Positions 45,895 through 54,133 of a stretch of DNA of 64,000 bases are shown piece by piece (position 1 is the stretch's first letter; each line of letters opens with the position of its first letter). Source of the DNA: Pseudomonadota bacterium (GTDB lineage Bacteria; Pseudomonadota; Gammaproteobacteria; Xanthomonadales; Rhodanobacteraceae); NCBI GenBank assembly GCA_021827205.1, contig JAKAWV010000007.1:62001-126000 (forward strand), given 5' to 3'. The notes under the pieces were generated by a model. The model did not search any database. It was given only the letters and a program-made list of their open reading frames with translations, and was not told where the DNA came from. Both the position numbers and the translations under genes were made by a program.

Positions 45895-47313
45895 TCATTC
45901 CGAGCACCGCGCAGGATCTCGCTCTGGCTCTTTCTCGCTCTCGCAGCGCACGTCGCAAGCTCGACTTTTCGTGGAAGTAGCCGCCCGCCGTGCCGCCACC
46001 CAGCGCGTCAGCGCCGCCAGCGCGGTGATCGCGGTCAGCATCTCGAAGCCGCGGAAGGGAATCGCGTAGCGTGGCTCGGCCTGGAAAATCGCGTAGATCA
46101 ACGTGGCGTACAGCAACAGCAGCGCCGTGGCCCAGCCGGCGGCCTTGGCGGCGAGCGCGGCGGCATCATGCGTCGTCGTGCGACGCCACAGCAGCAGCAT
46201 GACGCCAGCCAAAGCCGCGACCGCGATCCAGCGGTTGAGCGCGTAGCACAGCGCGGCGATCAGCCGCCCAATGGGGTTGGTCATGAACGGTGAGTTGACC
46301 ACCGGGTACTCGTAAATGTCGCCCTGGCCCATGCGGATGTTCCAGCCCCACAGCGCCACCGGCTTGTGCCACACGTACCACACCACGTAACGCCAAGGCT
46401 GCGTGGCGAAGCGCGCGAACATGGCCTTGAAACCTGCCGCCGGCGACGCCAGCATTTGCGTTTGACTCGCATCGATTGGCTTCAGCAGCACCGCGCCGTG
46501 CGGGTTGCCATGAACAACCAGGATGCGCCAGTCCTCGTGATACGCCGGCCACGAACCTTGCACCAGGTTGATCAGCGCGCGGCGCTGCGCTGAATCATGC
46601 GAAGCCAGCGTCAGCCCGCGCACTTGCCACAGCCCCGGCAGCAGCGCGGCGCTGATCAGCAGCACGATCAGCAAGCGCCGCAGCGGTTTGGCGCGCCAGA
46701 AGAACACCACCGCCAGCAGCAGAAAAAACGGCGTGAGCATGGCATTGGTCAGGCTGGCGCAACCCAGCACCAGCCCCGCCGCCGCCATCCATGCGCGCGA
46801 GCGCTTTTCCAGCGCCACGGTCAACAGCCACAGCGCCAGTGCGCACAAGAAACCAAACAAGGTTTCGGTCAGCAAATCGGCGGTCATGGCGATGTTGTGC
46901 GGCCACAACGCCGCCAGCACCCCCGCGGCGGCGAGCCAGGGCAGGCTCAACCAGCGCCGCCCGACCAGCATCACCAGCAGCACCGTCAGCGCGCCGAGTA
47001 GCGCCTGTGTGCGCAAGATGCCTGCGTACCAACCTTGACCATGATCGCCGAACAGCTTCAGCCAAATTGCCAGCAAGGCCGGGAAACCGGGATCGCGAAA
47101 ACTGTCCGGCACCACCACGGCGGCATGCGGCGCGCTGGTGGAAAACACGCCGTGATACGCCAGGTTCCAGGCGCAGGCGAAATACTGAATGGCGTCGCCG
47201 CGGATCGGGCTGATCACCACCGTCACGGTGACGAAGTACCAGCGCAGCGCCAGCGCCAGCAGGGTGATGCCGGCCGCGATCCATGCCAATCGCTTGTTGC
47301 TCACAGGGTGCAC
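45895..47313 (-). CDS. Multi-spanning membrane glycosyltransferase, GT39/ArnT-like
   Basis: A 472-residue inner-membrane protein with about ten hydrophobic helices. The N-terminal loop after helix 1 carries ISPIRGDAIQYFACAWNLAYHG, whose Asp is in the place of the catalytic Asp of GT-C glycosyltransferases (ArnT, PMT), and DPGFPALLAIWLKLFG follows. Such enzymes transfer sugars from polyprenyl phosphate to lipid A or proteins outside the membrane. The start is GTG at 47313 with GGAG upstream. It lies directly downstream of a pilin gene on the same strand, so pilin glycosylation is a reasonable but unproven role. Confidence 0.75.
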   Translation of the reverse strand: MHPVSNKRLAWIAAGITLLALALRWYFVTVTVVISPIRGDAIQYFACAWNLAYHGVFSTSAPHAAVVVPDSFRDPGFPALLAIWLKLFGDHGQGWYAGILRTQALLGALTVLLVMLVGRRWLSLPWLAAAGVLAALWPHNIAMTADLLTETLFGFLCALALWLLTVALEKRSRAWMAAAGLVLGCASLTNAMLTPFFLLLAVVFFWRAKPLRRLLIVLLISAALLPGLWQVRGLTLASHDSAQRRALINLVQGSWPAYHEDWRILVVHGNPHGAVLLKPIDASQTQMLASPAAGFKAMFARFATQPWRYVVWYVWHKPVALWGWNIRMGQGDIYEYPVVNSPFMTNPIGRLIAALCYALNRWIAVAALAGVMLLLWRRTTTHDAAALAAKAAGWATALLLLYATLIYAIFQAEPRYAIPFRGFEMLTAITALAALTRWVAARRAATSTKSRACDVRCESEKEPERDPARCSE

Positions 47314-47394
47314 GATGGTGATGCTCCGTTATCGATAGGTGCCCGAGACAACGAATGCGCACGCCCAAGGCAAGGCGAGCGAGTGTCCTGCTTG

Positions 47395-47426
47395 CTAAAG
47401 AAAAGGGCCGCGCGGGGCGGCCCTTT
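47395..47426 (-). terminator. Terminator after pilin 1
   Basis: A perfect 10-bp stem, AAAGGGCCGC and GCGGCCCTTT with a 5-nt loop, reads on the minus strand into CTTTTCTTT. It begins 22 nt after the pilin stop and separates the pilin from the glycosyltransferase gene. Confidence 0.8.
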
Positions 47427-47447
47427 ACAAACGCTAGGCTGCTGCTA

Positions 47448-47897
47448 TCAGTTGCGGCAGGTGGCGGGCAGGTACATGAGCGGCACGGTGGTCCCGTGTA
47501 TGCCGGTGGGGCTGCAACGCCAAGTCACGCTGCCGCCATTGTTGGTCGGCGACAGAACCAGCAAATCACCACTAATGGCGGTGTTCACTTTGGGGCCTGA
47601 GTAGGTGACGGTGATCAATCCACCCGAACCCACAGCGACCTGTGAAACATAGCTGCCGCTGATGCTTCCCGCATTAGGTACCCCCGCACTCGCATTGGTG
47701 GAAGGAAACGTACCGTAGTTCGTTGCGAACTCGTCCACGCCGGTCTTGGCGGCGCTCACCAGCGACAGGCCTTCCGAAACCTGCGCGCGAACCAAGTAGT
47801 TTTGGTAGGCCGGGATGGCGATCGCGGCCAGGATCGCGATGATCGCAACCACGATCATCAATTCGATCAGGGTGAAGCCTTTCTGCATCGTCTTCAT
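47448..47897 (-). CDS. pilA: Type IV major pilin 1
   Basis: A 149-residue type IVa prepilin. The short leader MKTMQKG is cut before Phe ([22 protein letters not shown]), with Glu5 of the mature protein present. A globular beta domain with a C-terminal disulfide loop is predicted (Cys in VTWRCSPT and PATCRN). It would be assembled by PilB-PilC after PilD processing. A sigma54-like GG/GC pair lies upstream (about 47971-47986), but the spacing is one base too long. A strong terminator follows. It is a paralogue of pilin 2 at 49238. Confidence 0.93.
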   Translation of the reverse strand: MKTMQKGFTLIELMIVVAIIAILAAIAIPAYQNYLVRAQVSEGLSLVSAAKTGVDEFATNYGTFPSTNASAGVPNAGSISGSYVSQVAVGSGGLITVTYSGPKVNTAISGDLLVLSPTNNGGSVTWRCSPTGIHGTTVPLMYLPATCRN

Positions 47898-48645
47898 GGT
47901 GTTACCTCGAAAGTAGTTGGTCAGCTGACTGTTGTAGCCTCTGAGCCCCCTGGCCTGTAGACCCTCCTAGGCAGGTCTGCCGGCCAACCGCTGGGATCAA
48001 CTCCACGGCGGCAACGGCCGAAGCTCACCGGGAATCGAAGCAGTGTTCGTGCCAAGCCCCCGGCGTCCGCGCGCGAGCCACGCGAACCGGATCAGTGTGC
48101 ATGCGAACATGAACGCGGCGCAAGCACGGGCGGGCGCGGGCAGGCGCCAAAGCGTGCGCGACGTCACGCGCGCGGCGTGAATAAGGCGGGTTTGCAAGGA
48201 AATGGGCGTGGCGGCGTGCGGCGCGGGCGCCAACCCGGTGCCGACAGGGCTTGCGTGGCTGGCCGCCGCCGCCGTGCGGCGGCCGGGTGTGGCATGCCGC
48301 GCAAGGTTCGCGCAAGGGCAAGGCCTGACGCGGCGCGTCACATCGGTTGACGTTTTGCGGCAGGGGGGTGGGAGGGTTGGGCAAGGGCGAACCCTCACCC
48401 GGCGCTGCGCGCCACCCTCTCCCGGGGGGAGAGGGGAGTCATCCCGGGGGCGAGGGTGCGCGCGGGGATGGACCTTGCTCCCGTCATCCCCGCGCAGAGC
48501 CTGCTCCCAGCGAAGGCGGGGCGGGGATCCAGAAAGCGCGGCATCACGCCGCAGGTGGCTGGATGCCGGCGGGCAGCAACCATCGCCTGCCCGGCCCCGG
48601 CGCTACACTGCGGGTGTCCGTCACGACCGGCCAGGAGCCTGTGCG
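47898..48645. other. 748-bp region upstream of pilin 1 with repeats
   Basis: No gene is supported between pilin 1 and the Uma2 gene. The first 100 bp should hold the pilin promoter. The rest is extremely GC-rich with several hairpins, a GGTTTGCAAGG at 48189 that only faintly recalls the interspersed repeat ends, the repeat at 48388-48438, and at 48481-48580 a GTCATCCCCGCG...GGCGGGGATCCAG element of the type scattered through proteobacterial genomes. Confidence 0.4.
48388..48438. repeat. CTCTCCC/GGGAGAG-type repeat
   Basis: CGAACCCTCACCC, a GGCGCTGCGCGCC stem, then CCCTCTCCC and GGGGAGAGGGG. It is the inverse orientation of the unit at 36666 and shares both blocks with the insertion in ileS. 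Confidence 0.65.
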
Positions 48646-49230
48646 ATGCCGCTGCCGCAAGCCAAAATGAGCCTGCAAGCCTTTCTGGACTGGGAAAATC
48701 AGCAGCCGGGGCGCAACGAGTTTTATCGCGGCGAAGTATTCGCCATGGTGGGCGCGCGGCGCGTGCATGGCATCGTGGCCTTGAACGTTGCCACGGCACT
48801 GAAGATGCGACTGCAGGGCAAACCCTGCCGGGCGTTCATCGAGAGCATGAAAGTGCGCGTGGCCGACGACGCGGTGTTCTATCCGGACGTGTTCGTCACC
48901 TGTGATGCGCGCGACCTGCGCACCGAGATGGTGTTCGAGCACCCCGTGCTGATCGTGGAAGTGCTGTCGGCCAGCACGCAGGCGTTTGACCGTGGCGCCA
49001 AGTTCGCGGCGTATCGCGGCCTGACCAGCTTGCGCGAGTACGTACTGATCGACCCGGATACGCGCGGCGTGGAGGTGTTCCGGCGCAACGAGCGCGGCCT
49101 GTTCGAACTGCACGATCAGAGCGGCACGGCGGTGCTGGCGCTGGCCAGCGTGGATGCGCGTATCCCGATGACTGAGGTGTTCGAGGGCGTGGAAGCGGCG
49201 CCTGCAGCCGATGCGGGCGCCGCGGACTGA
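48646..49230 (+). CDS. Uma2-family (DUF820) putative endonuclease
   Basis: A 194-residue protein of the Uma2 family, which has a PD-(D/E)XK nuclease fold and no firm biological role. Typical parts: FLDWENQQPGRNEFYRGEVFAM at the N-terminus, HGIVALNVATAL, the DAVFYPDVFVTCD segment (catalytic Asp) followed by PVLIVEVLSAST (catalytic Glu), and KFAAYRGLTSLREYVLIDP. The ATG at 48646 has AGGAG 9 nt upstream. It lies between two pilin genes on the opposite strand and may be a recent arrival; these genes are abundant in cyanobacteria and patchy elsewhere. Confidence 0.87.
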   Translation: MPLPQAKMSLQAFLDWENQQPGRNEFYRGEVFAMVGARRVHGIVALNVATALKMRLQGKPCRAFIESMKVRVADDAVFYPDVFVTCDARDLRTEMVFEHPVLIVEVLSASTQAFDRGAKFAAYRGLTSLREYVLIDPDTRGVEVFRRNERGLFELHDQSGTAVLALASVDARIPMTEVFEGVEAAPAADAGAAD

Positions 49231-49237
49231 GCGCGGC

Positions 49238-49675
<438 letters not shown>

Positions 49676-49709
49676 GGATGGATTCCCCCTGAGTTTGGGG
49701 TGAATACCA

Positions 49710-49725
49710 AGCAGGTTCCGGGCCA
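49710..49725 (-). promoter_or_regulatory. Sigma54 (RpoN) promoter of pilin 2
   Basis: On the minus strand TGGCCCG-GAAC-CTGCT matches the -24/-12 consensus TGGCACG-N4-TTGCW with the strict GG-N10-GC spacing. Transcription would begin near 49699, 24 nt before the ATG. RpoN with PilR controls pilA in many gammaproteobacteria. Confidence 0.7.
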
Positions 49726-49733
49726 AACAATGG

Positions 49734-49922
49734 TTACATTGTGACGGACGTCACACGGGATGCGCCCATGCGCACCATCGTCATTCCCCGTACCGTCATC
49801 CCCGCGCCCCACTGCTCGTCATTTCCGTGTGACTGCCGGAGGAAGGTTGGCCACAGGACGAAGTAATCAAGCAACAACAGAACCGCTATCAGCGCCAAAC
49901 AGAATATGTCGGGTGTGGTCAT
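49734..49922 (-). pseudogene. Truncated membrane peptide, perhaps CPBP-protease start
   Basis: A 62-residue frame starting MTTPDIFCLALIAVLLLLDY, one hydrophobic helix followed by FVLWPTFLRQS. This resembles the first helix of CPBP-type intramembrane proteases of xanthomonads; the rest is unrelated repeat-like sequence (GMTVRGMTMVRMG). It starts 19 nt beyond attC-1, as the gene of a following cassette would, but no attC closes it. Probably a truncated cassette gene. Confidence 0.3.
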
Positions 49923-49941
49923 CGCGAGTCCATTTGTATGA

Positions 49942-50011
49942 GCCCAACGTCTGAATTCAGCGGCGGAGCAAAAGCGCAGCTTTTGCGGAGTCCGCTGGTA
50001 ATTTGTTGGGC
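49942..50011 (-). mobile_element. attC-1 recombination site
   Basis: A 70-bp site bounded by GCCCAAC and GTTGGGC. Read on the minus strand it begins GCCCAACAAATTACCAGCGG and ends CTGAATTCAGACGTTGGGC, the pattern of known attC sites. The interior folds back (AGCGG.GGAGC with GCGGAGTCCGCT; AAAAGC with GCTTTT). It lies 7 nt after the hicA stop, as expected for the attC of that cassette. Confidence 0.8.
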
Positions 50012-50018
50012 ACCATGG

Positions 50019-50234
50019 TTATAGAGCCGCGATGAACTCTTCTGGCGATACGCCAGCTTGACGCAAGACCCCAGCCAACGTACCTACTTTGACTTCGCCG
50101 TGCATGGGAACGACACAGCCCTTTGACCCACGCCGCATAACGACATGGCTTCCAGATTGGCGAAGCCTATCGAAGCCGAGACGCTCCAAAGCCTTTACTA
50201 CGGTAGCTCCGGATACGCGCGGTAGCTTAGGCAT
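50019..50234 (-). CDS. hicA: HicA toxin (mRNA interferase)
   Basis: A 71-residue toxin with a dsRBD-like fold that cleaves mRNA on the ribosome. The family pattern is complete: KLPRVSGATVVKALERLGF, the catalytic His in RQSGSHVVMRRG, VVPMHGEVKVGTLAGVLRQAGVS. It lies downstream of hicB and overlaps it by 8 nt, so antitoxin is made first. The stop is followed at once by attC-1, placing the pair in an integron cassette, a common home of toxin-antitoxin modules that stabilise the array. Confidence 0.92.
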   Translation of the reverse strand: MPKLPRVSGATVVKALERLGFDRLRQSGSHVVMRRGSKGCVVPMHGEVKVGTLAGVLRQAGVSPEEFIAAL

Positions 50235-50433
50235 GCGCAGGAACGCTGAATGTTGTTACGAGCGGATGCCCTGGTGCACGCATGGGAAACTCCGACAAAT
50301 AAAGTATCGTAGCTTCTTGCAGATTGGCAATAGCCTCCTCGACAGTTTCACCTTGTGTGGTCGTGCCCGTCTCAGGATTCATGGCAATATAGCCGCCTTC
50401 TTCGGCGGGAGTAAGTACTGCGGTCAGTTCCAT
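50227..50433 (-). CDS. hicB: HicB antitoxin (short form)
   Basis: A 68-residue antitoxin. It has the degraded RNase H-like HicB fold (MELTAVLTPAEEGGYIAMNPE, then TGTTTQGETVEEAIANLQEA) and ends soon after with no C-terminal ribbon-helix-helix or HTH, so it can block HicA but may not act as a DNA-binding autorepressor. It precedes and overlaps hicA. Its promoter should lie between its start and attC-2 (50434-50484), since each cassette usually depends on outside transcription or on its own small promoter. Confidence 0.88.
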   Translation of the reverse strand: MELTAVLTPAEEGGYIAMNPETGTTTQGETVEEAIANLQEATILYLSEFPMRAPGHPLVTTFSVPAHA

Positions 50434-50484
50434 GGATTGACTCCGGAAAGAAAAATGTAATTATCGCTCATTCTGCCGAATGGT

Positions 50485-50544
50485 GCCCAACGCCTGAATT
50501 AAGCCGGGGCGCGAAGCGACCTCGGCTTGAATGAATTGTTAGCC
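50485..50544 (-). mobile_element. attC-2 recombination site
   Basis: A classical 60-bp attC. On the minus strand it begins GGCTAACAATTCATTCAAGC and ends CTTAATTCAGGCGTTGGGC, almost the sequence of the aadA-cassette attC. The CGGCTTGAATGAATT and GCCTGAATTAAGCCG arms give the offset hairpin with extrahelical bases. It is the clearest of the three sites. Confidence 0.88.
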
Positions 50545-50553
50545 CCCACCCGC

Positions 50554-50596
50554 TTGACACAGGGCGCCACTGGTTATAGTGTGACACTGTGACACT
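50554..50596 (+). promoter_or_regulatory. Promoter with tandem GTGACACT operator
   Basis: TTGACA (50554-50559) is followed after 17 bp by TAGTGT or after 15 bp by TATAGT. Directly after the -10, GTGACACT is repeated twice head to tail (50581-50596), with a third partial match before it. The AGGAGG and the ATG of the downstream gene follow. The repeats are placed like an autorepressor operator. Confidence 0.6.
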
Positions 50597-50613
50597 AAGC
50601 AGGAGGATGAAAA

Positions 50614-51069
50614 ATGGCTCCGACCATACGCATTGACGATGACGTGTACGCCTGGCTGCAAGGGCAGGCTAAACCCTTTGACGATACCCCGAACTCGGTG
50701 CTGAGAAGGTTGGCCGATCTGGACAAACCATCAGCCACTCCGGTTGTACGAGCAGTGCGACGCAGTGCGGACAACGCAGGGAAGACCCCCCAGCAAGCTT
50801 TTCGCACCCCTATCCTGAAAGTGCTGGCTAAGCAGGGCGGCCAAGCGGCGCGAATGGCTGTTTTGAACGGGGTAGAGAAGTTGCTTGCCAACGAGCTGAC
50901 GCCATATGACAAAGCTGACATTGACTCGGGAACCATCCGTTGGCAAAAGAGTGCCGAATGGGAAGTGCGGAAGATGCGGGAAGAAGGACTCTTGAAGCCC
51001 GTCAAGGACGGACCACATGGGTATTGGGTGCTCACGCGCACTGGCGAGGCGGCTGCACGAACTGCTTAG
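50614..51069 (+). CDS. Cassette-borne DNA-binding protein (RHH plus Mrr-N-like)
   Basis: A 151-residue protein. Residues 1-36 (MAPTIRIDDDVYAWLQGQAK then a helix) look like a SeqA/ribbon-helix-helix-type DNA-binding segment; residues about 60-148 resemble the winged-helix domain found N-terminal to Mrr restriction enzymes (TPILKVLAKQGGQAARMAVL, WEVRKMREEGLLKPV, GYWVLTRTGEAAA). No nuclease domain is present. The ribosome binding site AGGAGG is strong. It lies in a cassette between attC-2 and attC-3, oriented against the array, and has its own promoter with repeated GTGACACT. Probably an autoregulated repressor. Confidence 0.7.
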   Translation: MAPTIRIDDDVYAWLQGQAKPFDDTPNSVLRRLADLDKPSATPVVRAVRRSADNAGKTPQQAFRTPILKVLAKQGGQAARMAVLNGVEKLLANELTPYDKADIDSGTIRWQKSAEWEVRKMREEGLLKPVKDGPHGYWVLTRTGEAAARTA

Positions 51070-51073
51070 TGGG

Positions 51074-51177
51074 CGCTAACAAGAAGTAGACCCCCGATCC
51101 GGGGTGTTGCACGGCATCGTCTGCCACCACTGACAGGCTGTCAAGCTTGCTTCTTACCACCAATCAATAAGTTAGCC
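51074..51177 (-). mobile_element. attC-3-like site
   Basis: A longer (about 104 bp) site bounded by GCGCTAAC and GTTAGCC. Complementary inner boxes AAGAAGTAGACC and TTGCTTCTTACC lie at matching places, and the centre contains CCCCGATCCGGGG. It is less canonical than attC-1 and attC-2. No gene lies between it and the integrase region, so it may belong to the reversed cassette gene or to a lost first cassette. Confidence 0.6.
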
Positions 51178-51218
51178 GAATGCGAGCGCCTCACGTCGCG
51201 ATCAGATTGTCCTGCGTA

Positions 51219-51250
51219 TCGGTGGATCGGTGGATCGGTGGATCGGTGGG
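51219..51250 (+). repeat. 8-bp tandem repeat, four copies
   Basis: TCGGTGGA is repeated three times and a fourth copy ends TCGGTGGG. It lies between attC-3 and the integrase remnant, where attI would be expected. Slippage expansion is likely; copy number may vary between strains. Confidence 0.8.
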
Positions 51251-51311
51251 CGTAATGGTTTACACCAGCGAAAATAGGGGCGTACCAGAGTACGGGCAAA
51301 GGTCGCAGCAG

Positions 51312-51544
51312 CCGCGCCTACTCGATGAGATGCGGCGATGCGTGCGGCTGAAACTCTACAGCTTGCGCACCAAGCAGGCATATGCGGCGTGCGCCGGTTC
51401 ATTCTGTTCCATGGCAAACGCCATCCGCGCACGTTGGGCGCCATGCAAGTCGAACGCTTCCTGTCCGAGCTGGCAATGCATGGGGGTGTCGCCGCCAGCA
51501 CGCAGAACCAGATGCTGTCGGCGTTGCTGTTCCCGTGCGGCTGA
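51312..51544 (+). pseudogene. intI: Integron integrase intI, frameshifted and truncated
   Basis: Only the N-terminal SAM-like core-binding domain of an integron-type tyrosine recombinase remains. Frame 1 encodes RLLDEMRRCVRLKLYSLRTK followed by QAYA (51312-51389). After a small deletion near 51385 the match continues in another frame as VRRFILFHGKRHPRTLGAMQ, VERFLSELAMHGGVAAS and TQNQMLSALLFP, then stops at 51544. The catalytic domain with the R-H-R-Y residues is absent, so this integrase cannot work. Loss of intI is known in Xanthomonas integrons. Confidence 0.82.
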
Positions 51545-51632
51545 TGGTTTGGCGGGAGGCCCGCCGGTGGGGTTGCGGTCCGACCCCTCGACGTACCCGC
51601 CGCGCTGTGCGCCCGGATGCGCAAGGCCGCGT

Positions 51633-51662
51633 TTGACCGCGCTGCCGCGCCGCCGCTAGAAT
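51633..51662 (+). promoter_or_regulatory. Promoter of rplU-rpmA
   Basis: TTGACC (51633-51638) and TAGAAT (51657-51662) are 18 bp apart, followed by a short AT-rich leader and the rplU start at 51706. No other promoter-like site lies between the integrase remnant and rplU. Confidence 0.65.
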
Positions 51663-51705
51663 CCCATTTCTTTTTCCTCCAAGAAGAACGACAGAAGAGG
51701 CCAAC

Positions 51706-52020
51706 ATGTACGCAGTCATCGTGACTGGCGGCAAGCAGTACCGCGTGATGCAGGGCGAAGTCCTGCGCGTGGAATTGCTGGACGCCGAGGTGGACAGCAC
51801 CGTCCAGTTCGAACAGGTGCTGATGGTGGGTGAGGGCGAGGGCGTCAAGGTCGGCGCGCCGACCATCGCCGGAGCCAGCGTCAGCGCCAAGGTGCGCGCG
51901 CACGGCCGCGCCGACAAGATCCGCATCGTCAAATTCCGCCGCCGCAAGCACCATCGCAAGCAGATGGGCCACCGGCAGCACTACACCGAAGTCGAGATCA
52001 CCGGCATCCAGGCCGGCTGA
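51706..52020 (+). CDS. rplU: 50S ribosomal protein bL21
   Basis: A 104-residue ribosomal protein of the large subunit that binds 23S rRNA domain II and contacts bL20. The family start [14 protein letters not shown], the basic [20 protein letters not shown] segment and the end YTEVEITGI are complete. It heads the conserved rplU-rpmA pair with 17 nt to rpmA. In many bacteria the same transcript can reach obgE, but here a terminator intervenes. Confidence 0.98.
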   Translation: MYAVIVTGGKQYRVMQGEVLRVELLDAEVDSTVQFEQVLMVGEGEGVKVGAPTIAGASVSAKVRAHGRADKIRIVKFRRRKHHRKQMGHRQHYTEVEITGIQAG

Positions 52021-52037
52021 GCGAAGGAGCAACCGTC

Positions 52038-52295
52038 ATGGCACATAAAAAGGGCGTCGGTTCCAGCCGCAACGGCCGCGATTCCAACCCGAAATATCTC
52101 GGCGTCAAGATTTACGGCGGCGAGTCCGTCGAGCCGGGCAACATCATCCTGCGTCAGCGCGGCACCCAGTTCCATCCCGGTGCCGGCGTCGGCTGCGGTC
52201 GCGATTACACCTTGTTCGCGCTGACCGAGGGCAAGGTGCGGTTTTCGGTGAAGGGCCCCAAGAAGCGCCGTACGATCAGCGTCGTATCGGCCTGA
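52038..52295 (+). CDS. rpmA: 50S ribosomal protein bL27
   Basis: An 85-residue ribosomal protein whose N-terminal tail ([20 protein letters not shown]) reaches the peptidyl-transferase centre. The conserved [20 protein letters not shown] and [13 protein letters not shown] blocks are present. There is no Firmicutes-type cleavable N-terminal extension. It is cotranscribed with rplU and followed by a strong terminator. Confidence 0.98.
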   Translation: MAHKKGVGSSRNGRDSNPKYLGVKIYGGESVEPGNIILRQRGTQFHPGAGVGCGRDYTLFALTEGKVRFSVKGPKKRRTISVVSA

Positions 52296-52317
52296 TCCGC
52301 GTCAGCTTCGCGCACCC

Positions 52318-52347
52318 AGCCCCGCCGCGTGCGGGGCTTCGTGTTTT
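52318..52347 (+). terminator. Terminator after rpmA
   Basis: A perfect 8-bp stem, AGCCCCGC and GCGGGGCT with a 5-nt loop (52318-52338), is followed by TCGTGTTTT. It separates rplU-rpmA from obgE and abuts repeat copy C. Confidence 0.8.
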
Positions 52348-53613
<1,266 letters not shown>

Positions 53614-53626
53614 TCGGCGCAACAAA

Positions 53627-53648
53627 AAGGCCGGCATCAGCCGGCCTT
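53627..53648. terminator. Bidirectional terminator between obgE and rpsT
   Basis: A perfect 9-bp stem, AAGGCCGGC and GCCGGCCTT with a 4-nt loop, is preceded by AAA and followed by CGTG. On the minus strand it gives TTTTT after the stem, so it suits rpsT better than obgE. Confidence 0.75.
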
Positions 53649-53705
53649 CGTGTCATCACTCAGGTCAGAGCGCGGCGGCCGCGTCTGGCCCGGTGCTGCG
53701 CGGAT

Positions 53706-53969
53706 TCAGCCCAGCGCCTTGATATGCGCGGTCAGGCGGCTCTTGTGGCGGTTGGCCTTGTTCTTGTGGATCAATCCACGCGAGGCGTGACGATCCATGA
53801 CCGGCTCGGCGGCGGCATAGGCGGCCACGGCGGCGGCCTTGTCCTTGGCTTCGATGGCGGTGACGACTTTCTTGATCGCCGTGCGCACCATGGAGCGGGC
53901 GCTGACGTTGCGCATGCGGCGCTGCTCGGACTGGCGCGCGCGCTTTTTCGCGGACTTGATGTTGGCCAA
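53706..53969 (-). CDS. rpsT: 30S ribosomal protein bS20
   Basis: An 87-residue basic helical protein that binds 16S rRNA early in 30S assembly. The start [20 protein letters not shown] and the [19 protein letters not shown] and [20 protein letters not shown] blocks are typical. It is divergent from murJ, as rpsT is from ribF-ileS in enteric bacteria. A strong sigma70 promoter lies upstream. Confidence 0.98.
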   Translation of the reverse strand: MANIKSAKKRARQSEQRRMRNVSARSMVRTAIKKVVTAIEAKDKAAAVAAYAAAEPVMDRHASRGLIHKNKANRHKSRLTAHIKALG

Positions 53970-54008
53970 GGGATGACTCCGGACGCGGGTGTAATGGAAA
54001 AGAGCGAA

Positions 54009-54037
54009 ATTATGCTGGAGCCACCCGCTGCGGTCAA
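54009..54037 (-). promoter_or_regulatory. Sigma70 promoter of rpsT
   Basis: On the minus strand TTGACC (54032-54037) and CATAAT (54009-54014) are separated by exactly 17 bp. It lies 40 nt before the rpsT start codon and is the best-formed of the ribosomal promoters seen here. Confidence 0.75.
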
Positions 54038-54133
54038 TCGCAGCCGTCGTGCCGGCGCGAGTGTCCCGGTTTGCTGGAAGCGCGTCGATTCCCGAGTCCC
54101 GAGCCCCGAGTCCCGTCTTGCGGTGGCCGCGTC

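Larger units (their letters stand above)
49734..51544. mobile_element. Remnant chromosomal integron (cassette array)
   Basis: Three attC-like sites (49942, 50485, 51074), all readable in the same leftward orientation, separate short genes and end at a broken integron integrase at 51312-51544. Order from the integrase: attC-3, a cassette with an RHH/winged-helix gene and attC-2, a hicBA cassette and attC-1, then a membrane-peptide fragment. The integrase points away from the array, the usual layout. Codon and base composition is lower in GC than that of neighbouring genes. The flanks are pilin 2 and rplU. Confidence 0.8.

Noticed and set aside
47971-47986. Sigma54 promoter for pilin 1 (TGGCCGG ... 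CTGC)
   Set aside because: The GG to GC distance is 11 bases instead of 10, and sigma54 spacing is strict. It is mentioned only as a contrast with pilin 2.
48180-48200. A fourth copy of the interspersed repeat, from GGGTTTGCAAGG
   Set aside because: Only about 11 bases resemble the ends and no inverted partner or interior match was found.
51180-51311. An attI site next to the integrase remnant
   Set aside because: The position is right but no sequence could be matched with confidence; most of it is the 8-bp tandem repeat.
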